Positions 1 through 8,289 of a stretch of DNA of 64,000 bases are shown one piece after another. The DNA lies in NCBI RefSeq assembly GCF_003725695.1, contig NZ_RJSE01000009.1, positions 1-64,000 on the forward strand, written 5' to 3'. The DNA comes from Nocardioides marmoriginsengisoli (GTDB lineage: Bacteria > Actinomycetota > Actinomycetes > Propionibacteriales > Nocardioidaceae). Position 1 is the stretch's first letter. Each line of letters begins with the position of its first letter. The notes under the pieces were generated by a model. That model was not told the origin of the DNA. It did not search any database and saw nothing but the letters and a program-made list of their open reading frames with translations. The position numbers and the translations under genes are program-made.

Positions 1-545
1 TCGAGCCTGCCAAGGCGTCCAAGCCCGCCAAGGCACCCAAGCCCCCGAAGAAGCCGAAACCCGCCAAGACCCAGCCCGCCAAGGACCCCGAGCCGATCCC
101 GCGCTTCGTCGAGTTCCGACCCGGGAACACCTTGAACTACCTCTTCGGGGCGCTGTTCCTGGTCTTCGTGGTGGGCGCGGTGATCGCGATCTTCGTGGCC
201 GTCTCCAACGGCGGCTCCCCGGCCGTCTTCGCCGCCGCCGGCATGGTCCTGGCCGCGATGGCCTCCTGGTGGGCGCTGCTGAACTGGACCCCCGCGATCG
301 TCTCGATCAGCAACGGCACCCTGGAGATCTCCCGGGGCGCCAGCTCCACCACCTGGGACCTGCGCGATCCGGCCACGGACCTCACCATGTCCGGCTCGCC
401 GACGTCACGGTCGTGGAAGACCGTCCTGAAGGCGAAGGACGGCAAGCAGCACACGATCAGCAGCTCGACCGTCGAGCCCGAGCAGTTCGCCCAGATCGTC
501 GAGCACTACCGCTCCGGCAAGGACGCCGAGATCTCTGCGGACTGA
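1..545 (+). CDS. Lys/Pro/Ala-rich two-pass membrane protein, 5' end cut by window
   Basis: The reading frame is open to the left edge (frame begins at base 3), so the true start lies outside the window. A TTG at 132 is available but is probably internal. The visible N-terminal part is a basic low-complexity tail built from PAK/PKP units over about 40 residues. Two hydrophobic segments follow (FGALFLVFVVGAVIAIFVAV and AVFAAAGMVLAAMASWWALL). The soluble C-terminal half has alternating beta-strand character like a small PH-type or DUF3093-type fold. The lysine-rich tail would face the cytoplasm. Function is unknown. Confidence 0.7.
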   Translation, partial: EPAKASKPAKAPKPPKKPKPAKTQPAKDPEPIPRFVEFRPGNTLNYLFGALFLVFVVGAVIAIFVAVSNGGSPAVFAAAGMVLAAMASWWALLNWTPAIVSISNGTLEISRGASSTTWDLRDPATDLTMSGSPTSRSWKTVLKAKDGKQHTISSSTVEPEQFAQIVEHYRSGKDAEISAD

Positions 546-729
546 CTCAGACGTCGGCACGCCGGAGCTGCCGGCAGCGGACCAGCAGCACGACCCAGCG
601 CACAAGACACCGCCCCGGACCCGAGCCGGCGGGATCTCCGGTCTCCGGCAGCACCGCCGGGTCGTCCGGGTTGTCCCCGGTCGTGGTCGACCGACTGCTG
701 CGCCATTTGTCCCCCGAAGGGGGCGGCCT

Positions 730-3018
730 TCAGGCGACGATGACCTCGGCGACCTCCTGGTCGGCGAGCACCGTGCGCGACACCCTCCACGACGGCGGCA
801 GCTCCGACTCGCCGGCATCGTCCCCGGTCGGCGGGCCGACGATGATCAGCCGGGTGCCGGCGGTGGTCGGGAACCAGCCGACGGTGACGTCGGCTCCCTC
901 GGCCGCCGACGCCACCGAGCGCAGTACCAGTCCGCCGATCGCCCCTGCCGCGGCGTCGTCGGGCGCGTCCTGGTCACCGCTTCGGATCGTCAGCCGGACG
1001 CCGCGCGACCGGGCCGCCGCCAGGGCGTGCGCGAACCAGCCGCTCATCCGGTACGACGACGGGCTGAGCAGCAGGAGCTGGCGCAGGTAGCCCTCCTCGG
1101 CCCCGCACGCGGCCCGCACGCCCGGGTCGTCGAGATCGAGCCCGCCGGTGCCGAGGCCGCGGAGCAGGTCCGCCGACCGTTCGAGGCTCGCGGTTCCCCA
1201 GCGCCGCCGCGCCGCCTCGATCTCGCGCCGGCTCGCCACCTCCACCGAGGCCTGCGCCGCGAGCACGCGGGCGTTCTCCGACTCGGCGACCACCCGGACC
1301 ACGAGCTTCTCGAAGTACCACCAGCCGACGGCGAGCCCCAGCGACGGCGCCGCGCCCACCACCACGACGGCACCGTACGACGCTGAGTCCGCCCACATCA
1401 CCGCGGACAGGACCGCGGTGGTCCCGACCAGCAACGCACCGGCGGTGAGCGCGGCACGGAGGTGGCCGAGGGCCAGCAGGATCAGGATGAGCGAGCTGAT
1501 CCCGATCGCCTGGAAGGTGATGACCTCGGTACGCCCGAAGTCGATCCCGGCCACCGCGGCCACGAAGCCCACCGGGAACGCTGCCACCAGCAGAGCGACG
1601 ACCGGCGCCGGCAGCCTCCCGGTCCGACGCGAGGCAAGACCCGCGATCCCGAGACAGCTCGCCACCAGGGCCAGCATGGCGTAGGTCCAGGTGAGCTGCC
1701 CGGGACGGTTCGCTGCTTCGATCACGAAGCCGACCACCACGGCGCCGACGCTCAGCAGCCAGCACGCGCGCCGGATCAACCGGCCCGAGATGCCGTCGAC
1801 ATCGGTCGCCAGGTCGGCAGCCGAGGTGCGGGTCGGCCCACCGCCCGACACCGAGGAGCTGATCGTGACACGGGTGCCCTCGCCGGGTCGCGACGCGATG
1901 TCGACCTTCCCGCCTACGGCCGCGACGCGTCCGCGGATCGACCGTTCGATGCCGTGACCGGCGCTCGCGTCGGCCTCGAACCCGACCCCGTCGTCGACGA
2001 CCGTGACGATCACCTCTGAACCGACGCGCGCAAGGTCCAGGCGCACGGTCTCGGCGCGGGCGTGCTTGCCGGCGTTCCGGATGGCCTCGTCGGCCGAGCC
2101 CACCAGGGCGTCGACGACCTCCGGCGCCAGGACGTCCTGGAGCTCGTCGAGATCGGATCCGGTCAGGCCGGTCCGCACGAGCTCGACGCCCGCGATCCCG
2201 TCCCCGATCTCGGTCAGCCGGCGGGAAGCCTGCCCGCGTCGTCCTTCCAGCAGGCCCTCCACGACCCGTAGGTCGCCGCGGCACCGGGCGCGCACCACGT
2301 CCGCACGGTCGACCGTGCTCACCCCGTTGGCGACCGCACCGAGCGTGTTGACGACCGTGTCGTGCAGCAGTCGTGCGTCCTCGGCGGACTCGTCACCGGT
2401 CCGACGCAGCACCTCCTGCTCCTGGCGCTCCTCCTCGAGCTGCTCGATGTTGAGGTCGGCCTGCTCCGCCAGGCCCCACAACGACGTCATCGCCACCCGC
2501 ACGACGACGACGATCGTCAGCGCGGTCACGACGAACGCCGACGCCTCCTCGAGGCGCCAGACCGGGCTCACCGTGACCAGGACGGCCACCACCGTGACCG
2601 AGCCCACGATCGGGAACCAGGTCCGGCCCCGGTGGGTCAGCGCGATCGCCGACCCCATGTAGAGCAGGTTCCCCAGCCAGCACGCCGCCAGGGTGATCGC
2701 GTCGTCCATCGATCGTGCCGCGAGGTAGTCCACCAGCCACAGGCCGTAGCCGAGGGCGAGACAGACCTCGATGCCGCCGTACCCGCGCAGGCAGCCGACG
2801 GCGACGACGATCAGCAGCAGGTGCAGCGCGACCATCAGCAACGGCGAGATCCGCGGGTCGCCCACGGCGACCACGGCCGCGAGCAGGACGTTCCAGCCCA
2901 CCAGCCCGTAGAGCATCGCGCGGCGCAGCGATTCCGCGACGCTTCTGGACGCGACACCGCCGTCCCCCAGGCCGGTGGCGCGGATCGTGCGCAGGAGCTT
3001 CAGGAGACGGTCGACCAC
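730..3018 (-). CDS. Two-module membrane sensor histidine kinase
   Basis: A 762-residue sensor kinase of the NarL/LuxR-partner type. Module 1: membrane segments at about 35-180, a short coiled coil (185-205), a histidine box LLHDTVVNTLGAV with H219, an HATPase N-box DEAIRNAGKHA (N315), VDDGVGFE (D342) and GHGIERS. Module 2: a second membrane region (about 415-570), then a kinase-like cytoplasmic part (about 595-762) with no clear His box, N-box or G-boxes. Module 1 is probably the active kinase and module 2 a degenerate copy. The start is GTG, 17 bases after the sortase stop, so the gene is probably co-transcribed with it. The likely partner is the response regulator at 5343-6062. Confidence 0.85.
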   Translation of the reverse strand: MVDRLLKLLRTIRATGLGDGGVASRSVAESLRRAMLYGLVGWNVLLAAVVAVGDPRISPLLMVALHLLLIVVAVGCLRGYGGIEVCLALGYGLWLVDYLAARSMDDAITLAACWLGNLLYMGSAIALTHRGRTWFPIVGSVTVVAVLVTVSPVWRLEEASAFVVTALTIVVVVRVAMTSLWGLAEQADLNIEQLEEERQEQEVLRRTGDESAEDARLLHDTVVNTLGAVANGVSTVDRADVVRARCRGDLRVVEGLLEGRRGQASRRLTEIGDGIAGVELVRTGLTGSDLDELQDVLAPEVVDALVGSADEAIRNAGKHARAETVRLDLARVGSEVIVTVVDDGVGFEADASAGHGIERSIRGRVAAVGGKVDIASRPGEGTRVTISSSVSGGGPTRTSAADLATDVDGISGRLIRRACWLLSVGAVVVGFVIEAANRPGQLTWTYAMLALVASCLGIAGLASRRTGRLPAPVVALLVAAFPVGFVAAVAGIDFGRTEVITFQAIGISSLILILLALGHLRAALTAGALLVGTTAVLSAVMWADSASYGAVVVVGAAPSLGLAVGWWYFEKLVVRVVAESENARVLAAQASVEVASRREIEAARRRWGTASLERSADLLRGLGTGGLDLDDPGVRAACGAEEGYLRQLLLLSPSSYRMSGWFAHALAAARSRGVRLTIRSGDQDAPDDAAAGAIGGLVLRSVASAAEGADVTVGWFPTTAGTRLIIVGPPTGDDAGESELPPSWRVSRTVLADQEVAEVIVA

Positions 3019-3035
3019 GAGGACATCGAACCAGA

Positions 3036-3761
3036 TCAGCTTGCGGTCGAGCGCTGGACCGGGCGCGCTCGGACCTCGATGCCGATAGCGACGTTGCGCA
3101 AGTCGGTGTGGAAGGTCTCAGCGCAGGTGACCAGGGTCAGGTAGTGCTTCTTGGTCGGCCGGTTCGCGGACAGGTCCGGGTCCGGGGTCGACCAGGTCGG
3201 CCAGACCGTGGTGTCGGGGACCCGGTAGCGGGTGCCGTCGGTGATCAGGCGGTAGGTCACTACCCGGGTGGCCGTCTCGATCTCGACGAGATCGCCGACC
3301 CGCAGCGACGGGAACGGTGCGAACGGCGAGCCGTGGGTGACCCGGTGGCCGGCGAGGACGACGTTGCCGGCCTCACCCGGCCGGGCGCCGCCGTCGTACT
3401 GGCCGATGCCGCGCGCGAGATCGTCCTCGTCCCAGCCCTGGACGATCGGCGCGGCGAACTCCTTGCCCCCCGTGTCGAACCTCGGGATCCGGAGCACGCC
3501 GACTTCTCCCGGCGCGAGGCCGCGCTCCCAGGATTCCTCGATGCGTCGTACGGACTTCTGGAGCTCGGTCGACGCGGTGTTGTCGTCGACCACAGCGGCG
3601 GCAGCCTCCCGGGCGGTGCCGAGCTGGTCGTACCCGACCAGGCCCGCTCCGGCGAAAGTCAGGGTGAGCCCGGCGACGAGCAACCGACGACGCCGCGGAC
3701 GAGCTGCCCGGTGCGCACCCGGGCGACGCGGGGAGGCCGCGATCGGCTGCTCGTCCGGCAT
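3036..3761 (-). CDS. Class E sortase
   Basis: A membrane-anchored transpeptidase that joins surface proteins carrying a C-terminal sorting motif to the cell wall. The basic N-terminus is followed by one membrane segment (about 28-46). The sortase fold has all three catalytic residues: H139 in LAGHR, C213 in LTLVTC and R222 in LRNVAIG. The ATG at 3761 is preferred because a purine-rich ribosome site (ggggaggggagggag) lies just upstream; a GTG at 3788 would add nine residues. The gene directly upstream encodes an LPETG protein, its probable substrate. Class E enzymes often prefer LAxTG, so the pairing is inferred from adjacency. Confidence 0.9.
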   Translation of the reverse strand: MPDEQPIAASPRRPGAHRAARPRRRRLLVAGLTLTFAGAGLVGYDQLGTAREAAAAVVDDNTASTELQKSVRRIEESWERGLAPGEVGVLRIPRFDTGGKEFAAPIVQGWDEDDLARGIGQYDGGARPGEAGNVVLAGHRVTHGSPFAPFPSLRVGDLVEIETATRVVTYRLITDGTRYRVPDTTVWPTWSTPDPDLSANRPTKKHYLTLVTCAETFHTDLRNVAIGIEVRARPVQRSTAS

Positions 3762-3833
3762 CGGTCTCCCTCCCCTCCCCGAGTGCACCCGCTGCGCCCC
3801 TGGTGAGGAGGAGCGCAGCGGGTGGCATGGTGT

Positions 3834-5171
3834 CTACAGCGCGGTGCGCTTCCGGCGCGAGGCGATCGCGACGGTCGTCAGGCCGAGAACGGCCAGGCCG
3901 GCACCGCCGGCGGTCATCCACAGGTCACCGTTTCCAGCGGCCGGCGCACCGGTCTCCGGCAGCACCGGCTCCGGGGAACCCGGCGTAGCCGGCGCGGTGA
4001 AGACGACCTCGGTGACCGCGGGCTTGTCGAGACCGCGGGAGGTGATGTTCTCCGGACCGTTCTTGTAGGTGCCCTCCGCGTCCGCGGTGACCGGGACGGT
4101 GATCGTGCAGCTGGCCTCGCCGCTCGCCAGGTCGCCGTTCTCGACCTTGATCGAGGTCGCGCCGACGACGGCGGTGACGTCACCGGCAGCACAGGTGGAC
4201 GTCGCGTCGCCGGCGACCTCCAGGCCCGGGGAGAGCTTGTCGGTGAAGCTCCAGCCGGACTTGCCGCCGAGCTCGGAGGTGTTGGTCACCGTGAAGACGA
4301 GGTCGACCGGGTCGCCCGGCTGCTCGTCACCGGTGGCCACGAAGTCCTTGTCGAGCTGCGGGGTGACGTCGAGGACCTTCACGTCGTCGTACGCGTGGTC
4401 GTTGCCGCCACCGCTGCCGTTCTCGTTCCTCAGCGCGATGCCGACCTGGTCGGCGTCGAACAGGACCGCGTTGCCGCCGGTCAGCGTGACGGCCCGCGGC
4501 GCGTCGCTGGGCGCTCCGGTGCACGGGTTGAGCGCGGTGTTGTTGACGACGTTCTCCGTGCCCGCGTCCACGAGGTAGAACTTCAGCAGCGGAGCGCTCG
4601 CCCGCACGCAGTTCGAGACGGCGACGTTCGCGGAGATCGTCAGGAACCGGCCGTCCGCGTTCAGCGGCAGCAGGTTCTTCGTCTGGAACTCGACCAGGTT
4701 GGCGCCCGGGTTGGCGTCGGTGTACGCCGTGACGGCGTGGTTCGCGGTGTCGGGGCTGGTGCCGTTCAGGGCCCCGAGGATCGTGGCCAGCTCGCGGAGC
4801 TCGCCGCCCTTCGTCGGGCTGGTCACACCGGCGCCGGTCGCCGCGGTGTAGCCGGCGGTCACCTGGTCGGCATCGGTCGTCGTCCCGTCGATGACGAGTC
4901 CGTTACCGGCCGCGGCGGAGAGCCAGGCCGGGTCGGCGGTGTACTTGCCGCCGGCGTAGTCGGCGAGCTTGCTGAGCTCGCCCGAGGCCAGCCCGGTGCC
5001 GAAGCCCTCGGAGAACACCACCGTGGGGGCGCTCGGCGTGCCCGGGTTGCCGGGTGCAGCGGTCGCGCTGGACACCAGTCCCGTCGCCGGAAGCGCGGCC
5101 GCCATGCCGAGGACGAACGTCCCCAGGGCTACCTTGCGTACTGAACCTGCTGTGCGAAGTCGAACCGTCAT
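3834..5171 (-). CDS. LPETG-anchored secreted surface protein with DUF11-like domain
   Basis: A 445-residue exported protein. It has a signal peptide (ALGTFVLGMAAALPATGLVSSATAA, cleavage near residue 40) and a large extracellular region of unknown fold with a TDAN-type stretch. A DUF11/prealbumin-like beta-sandwich (about 270-390) contains VFTVTNTSELGGKSGWSFTD. The complete cell-wall sorting signal is LPETG at 404-408, then a hydrophobic helix, then RRKR. It lies directly upstream of the class E sortase on the same strand (72 bases). The domain type suggests an adhesin or structural surface protein, but no ligand can be inferred. Confidence 0.85.
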   Translation of the reverse strand: MTVRLRTAGSVRKVALGTFVLGMAAALPATGLVSSATAAPGNPGTPSAPTVVFSEGFGTGLASGELSKLADYAGGKYTADPAWLSAAAGNGLVIDGTTTDADQVTAGYTAATGAGVTSPTKGGELRELATILGALNGTSPDTANHAVTAYTDANPGANLVEFQTKNLLPLNADGRFLTISANVAVSNCVRASAPLLKFYLVDAGTENVVNNTALNPCTGAPSDAPRAVTLTGGNAVLFDADQVGIALRNENGSGGGNDHAYDDVKVLDVTPQLDKDFVATGDEQPGDPVDLVFTVTNTSELGGKSGWSFTDKLSPGLEVAGDATSTCAAGDVTAVVGATSIKVENGDLASGEASCTITVPVTADAEGTYKNGPENITSRGLDKPAVTEVVFTAPATPGSPEPVLPETGAPAAGNGDLWMTAGGAGLAVLGLTTVAIASRRKRTAL

Positions 5172-5271
5172 CGTGCGCCTGTCGTTCGGGCTCCTGCGAC
5201 GTCGCCGACCGGAGCGGATCCTGAGGGATGCATCGAACGTTAGGCAGCAACACGGGGGTCGAACCCGTCAT

Positions 5272-5335
5272 CCGGGCTCGGGAACCCCAGATGACCCCCG
5301 AACAGGGGACAGGATGTCCCCCGGTTCCGAGCCGG
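5272..5335. terminator. Nested hairpin between response regulator and surface protein
   Basis: Outer arms ccgggctcgggaacc (5272-5286) and ggttccgagccgg (5323-5335) pair imperfectly. Inside them is a perfect 7-bp hairpin ggggaca-gga-tgtcccc (5305-5321). It lies 8 bases past the response-regulator stop, so it can terminate that transcript, although there is no T-run. The inner palindrome could also be a protein-binding site upstream of the surface-protein gene. Confidence 0.5.
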
Positions 5336-5342
5336 GCCGGGT

Positions 5343-6062
5343 TCAGGCGTTCGGAGCGACCTGCGCGTCGGGTTCGGCGTCGCCGAGATCGAGGTACCCG
5401 TCGGTCAGGGCGACCCGGTTGAGGTCGACCTTCGAGCGGACCGGGCGACCGGCGCCGGCGTACTTGGCCTTGACCCGATCGAGGTACGTCTTCGCGGTGT
5501 CCCGCTTCACCCCGAGCGACGCCGCGACTGCGTCCAGCGTCAGGCCCGAGGCGTACAGCACCAGGGCGCGTTCCTCCTGGTCGCTCAGTGCCGGGCGCTG
5601 CGCGTCTCCGGCCATCACGGCAGCCAGCTCCGGGGTCATCCACTGACCGCGGCCCAGGACGGTCCACGCCGCTCCGACGATGTCCTCCTCCGGATCGCGC
5701 TTGCCGACGACGCCGCCGACCCCCGCGCGCAGGATCTCCCGCACCAGCGGCGGTGACGCCATCGCGGACAGGACCAGCACCCGGAGACCTGCCCGGGTCA
5801 GGGCACGCACCGTCTCGGGGTCGGCACTCTGCCCGCGGTCCACCACCAGGTCCAGCACGAGGAGGTGCGGACGCTCGGCCGGCGTGGCCGTCTCGAGCCA
5901 GCGCACGAAGTCCGGGAGGGAGTCGGCCGTGAACACCACGCGCATCCCGGCCTGGCGGTCGAACAGCTCCTGGGTGCGCTGACGCTGGAGGAGGTGGTCT
6001 TCGACGATGGCGAGCCGCCAGTAGTCGGGAATGCTCTCACCCAAATCGACAGCACTTGCCAC
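5343..6062 (-). CDS. NarL/LuxR-family response regulator
   Basis: A 239-residue two-component regulator. The receiver domain (about 15-135) has acidic pair E21-D22, phosphoacceptor D71 in VLDLVVD, S99 in VLSAMA and K121 in VGKRD. The C-terminal LuxR-type helix-turn-helix (about 158-201) contains LSDQEERALVLYASGLTLDAV and ASLGVKRDTAKTYLDRVKAKY. The start is GTG. The putative kinase partner is encoded 2.3 kb downstream on the same strand, with the sortase and its substrate between them; the surface protein is therefore a plausible target. Confidence 0.88.
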   Translation of the reverse strand: MASAVDLGESIPDYWRLAIVEDHLLQRQRTQELFDRQAGMRVVFTADSLPDFVRWLETATPAERPHLLVLDLVVDRGQSADPETVRALTRAGLRVLVLSAMASPPLVREILRAGVGGVVGKRDPEEDIVGAAWTVLGRGQWMTPELAAVMAGDAQRPALSDQEERALVLYASGLTLDAVAASLGVKRDTAKTYLDRVKAKYAGAGRPVRSKVDLNRVALTDGYLDLGDAEPDAQVAPNA

Positions 6063-6183
6063 CTGACACCCCCTGCTCAGACACTGACGGATCTATCCAA
6101 CAGGGTAAATGCCCCGTGCGCCGACAAACCCGGCGAGTCCGGACTACCCGTGCTCCCTGCGGGGACACGGTCGACCGGCGCCG

Positions 6184-7602
6184 TCACGAGCGGGAGGGAT
6201 GCAGCCGGAACGGCACGCCTCGATCCCTGGCCCACCGTTCCACCTGCTGCCGCCGGTCACCCCATCCCCAGCCGACGATCGTGCCGTCGGCCTCGAGCTG
6301 GGTCGGCTCGGCGATCCCGAAGTGGTGGAGGAGCACCGTGAGCGCGTCCCGCGCAGCTCGGAGGCGACCCGGCGGATCCGCCGCCTCGGCGAGGTCGGCG
6401 GTGCTCTCGGACTGGATCGGACGGCGGATCGCCCGGGTGCCGCGGATCCGGTGCAGCCCGTCGTTGCTCGCGGCTTGGAGGGTGAGCGGAGGATCGAACT
6501 CTCCCGTGGTCAGCCCCTGCTCGGCGATGCCGACCACGACGTCCGCGCCACCCCACGCCCCCGCTTGGTGGCTGGCCCAGGACAGGGCGAGATCGGTGAG
6601 CAGGATCGTGTCGTCCGCCAGGGTGCGCTCGCCGATGCAGGCCGGATCCTCGCGGCTGGTGTTCGTCACGATCGGCGTGGCCACGAACGCGCGTCCGTCC
6701 ACGTAGAGCTCGGCATAGGCGTCGCCGCGCGGATCGGCTGCCTCCTCGTCGGCTCGCGCCGGGGACTCGGACAAGGTGATGCGTTCGGGCGCCGGGGTCA
6801 GGATCCCCGCGCGCAGGAATCGTTGCAGCGGCGAGACGAATTGGTACTCGCGGTGCCACCACGTCGTCATGGCCTCGAGGGCGCTCTTGTCGAGGCGTTG
6901 CGGCGCCGGCGCCTCGGGGACGACGGCCAGGTAGAGCCAGGTCCCGGTGTCGGCCCGCTGGAGCGCGTCGAGCCCGGAGCCGACGGTCTGGTCGCGGAGA
7001 GCCGCCATCGCCGCGCGGCCGCCGAACCTGGCGCGATAGCGCTCGGCCACCTCGTGCTCCAGGAGCCACCGGGTGCCGGTGTTGTCGCGCACCGGGTAGT
7101 GCAGGGGCCGGCGCTCGTTGCCGGTCGCACCGCGGACGGCGTGCGGCGCCAGCGAGCTCGGCGGGACGATCAGGACGAGGTAGAAGCCGCCGGCCGCCGC
7201 CTCGACCGGGACGACGTGGAACTGCGGCGCCGGACTGGCGTGGTTCACCAGCGCCTGGCGGAGTCGCTGGGTGACGGCGGCCGGGTCCGTCACCGCCGGG
7301 ACCGCATCCACCGCGACGTCCTTCTCGTCCTTCACCCCGATCACGAGGAGGCCGCCGAGGTGGTTGGCGAAGGAGCAGACGTCCTTGGCGAACTCCTGCT
7401 CGGGGCTCCAGCCCTTCTCCTTCGCCGGCGGCGACGCGGCGGCTCCGGACTCCGCGAGGTGCGGCGTCGCCTTGAAGTCGAGCTGCTCGGTCTCGCGCAC
7501 CCCGAGGGCGACCAGGCGCTGGATGACGGCCTCGGTCAGTCCGCTCTCGTCGAGCGAGGTCTCGAGCAGCTCCTCGAGTGCGGGCGAACGCCAGATCGGC
7601 AC
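6184..7602 (-). CDS. AlbA_2/Schlafen-like putative DNA-binding protein
   Basis: A 472-residue protein. The N-terminal half carries the AlbA_2 (Schlafen, formerly AAA_4) domain: the E-x-x-QLDFK opening at about 37-44, KDVCSFANHLGGLLVIGVKD at about 72-91, and a YPVRDNTGTRWL strand near 185. The rest (about 200-472) matches nothing I recognise. Proteins with this domain act as transcription regulators or nucleic-acid-binding defence factors in other systems. The gene stands alone between a response regulator and a tRNA. The start is GTG. Function is not assigned. Confidence 0.7.
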   Translation of the reverse strand: MPIWRSPALEELLETSLDESGLTEAVIQRLVALGVRETEQLDFKATPHLAESGAAASPPAKEKGWSPEQEFAKDVCSFANHLGGLLVIGVKDEKDVAVDAVPAVTDPAAVTQRLRQALVNHASPAPQFHVVPVEAAAGGFYLVLIVPPSSLAPHAVRGATGNERRPLHYPVRDNTGTRWLLEHEVAERYRARFGGRAAMAALRDQTVGSGLDALQRADTGTWLYLAVVPEAPAPQRLDKSALEAMTTWWHREYQFVSPLQRFLRAGILTPAPERITLSESPARADEEAADPRGDAYAELYVDGRAFVATPIVTNTSREDPACIGERTLADDTILLTDLALSWASHQAGAWGGADVVVGIAEQGLTTGEFDPPLTLQAASNDGLHRIRGTRAIRRPIQSESTADLAEAADPPGRLRAARDALTVLLHHFGIAEPTQLEADGTIVGWGWGDRRQQVERWARDRGVPFRLHPSRS

Positions 7603-7736
7603 GGAGGAGACCTTCCGTCAGGGTGGGCGGCCGCTGGCCAACCTACCCTGGGACCCCGCGGGCGAAGGCTCCGGCAGTAGGCTCGCGCCACGGCATCGGA
7701 ACCGCAGGGGCTCGCCCCGGACCGGTCCCCTGCCCG

Positions 7737-7809
7737 GGGCCCCTAGCTCAATTGGCAGAGCAGCGGACTTTTAATCCGCGGGTTCAGGGTTCGATCCCCT
7801 GGGGGCCCA
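7737..7809 (+). tRNA. tRNA-Lys (anticodon TTT)
   Basis: A complete cloverleaf. The acceptor GGGCCCC pairs with GGGGCCC, the anticodon stem GCGGA/TCCGC encloses loop CTTTTAA with anticodon TTT at 7770-7772, and the T-arm is CAGGG-TTCGATC-CCCTG. The discriminator base is A and CCA is not encoded. A T6 run follows about 12 bases after the 3' end and may help termination. Confidence 0.97.
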
Positions 7810-7921
7810 CTCCGCGAAGTTTTTTCCGACACGGCGCGCCGACAACGGCCCCGCGGTAGGCCCCGGGGGCGCGGCGGCATAGGGTTCTGAAGCATTCCTC
7901 ACCACGATCCCAGGGAGAGTC

Positions 7922-8194
7922 ATGAACAAGAAGGAACTGATCGAGAAGGTCGCCGCCGAGGCCGACACCACCGCTGCCGCCGCCGGCCGCGTTCTCGAGG
8001 CCGCGCTCGACACGATCGCTGCCGAGCTGGCCAAGGGCGAGAGCGTCGTCCTCGCCGGTTTCGGCCAGTTCGAGGTTCGGCGCCGCGAGGCCCGTACCGG
8101 CCGCAACCCGCAGACCGGCGCCGAGATCGCGATCGCCGCGAGCAACGCCCCGGCCTTCAAGGCTGCCGCCGCGCTGAAGCGCTCGGTCAACTGA
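7922..8194 (+). CDS. hup: HU-family DNA-binding protein
   Basis: A 90-residue nucleoid protein that binds and bends DNA as a dimer. It has the full HU/IHF fold: N-terminal helices MNKKELIEKVAAEADTT, the VVLAGFGQFEVRRREARTGRNP arm region and a final helix. It lacks the long lysine/alanine-rich tail of mycobacterial HupB and so is the short form. A good ribosome site (cagggag) precedes the ATG. A TAGGGT element at 7880-7885 could be the -10 box. Confidence 0.95.
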   Translation: MNKKELIEKVAAEADTTAAAAGRVLEAALDTIAAELAKGESVVLAGFGQFEVRRREARTGRNPQTGAEIAIAASNAPAFKAAAALKRSVN

Positions 8195-8208
8195 AGTAGC
8201 TGAACCGC

Positions 8209-8252
8209 CGAACGGCGGCGTGGCGGGCGCGAGCCCTCCGCGCCGCCGTTCG
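8209..8252 (+). terminator. Hairpin terminator after HU gene
   Basis: A perfect 12-bp inverted repeat, cgaacggcggcg (8209-8220) and cgccgccgttcg (8241-8252), sits 14 bases after the HU stop. There is no T-run, as is common in high-G+C actinobacteria. Confidence 0.65.
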
Positions 8253-8265
8253 CGTTCCCAGGAAC

Positions 8266-8279
8266 GAGAACCCGTTCTA
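8266..8279. promoter_or_regulatory. KstR-like operator, copy 1
   Basis: The palindrome GAGAACCCGTTCTA fits the published KstR consensus TNNAACNNGTTNNA at every fixed base except the first. It ends 10 bases before the GTG start of the serine hydrolase. Two better copies lie at 12790 and 13752. Confidence 0.6.
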
Positions 8280-8289
8280 TGGTGACCCG

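Noticed and set aside
711-723. CCCCC-GAA-GGGGG hairpin near the kinase stop
   Set aside because: A 5-bp G/C stem with no T-run is expected by chance at this composition.
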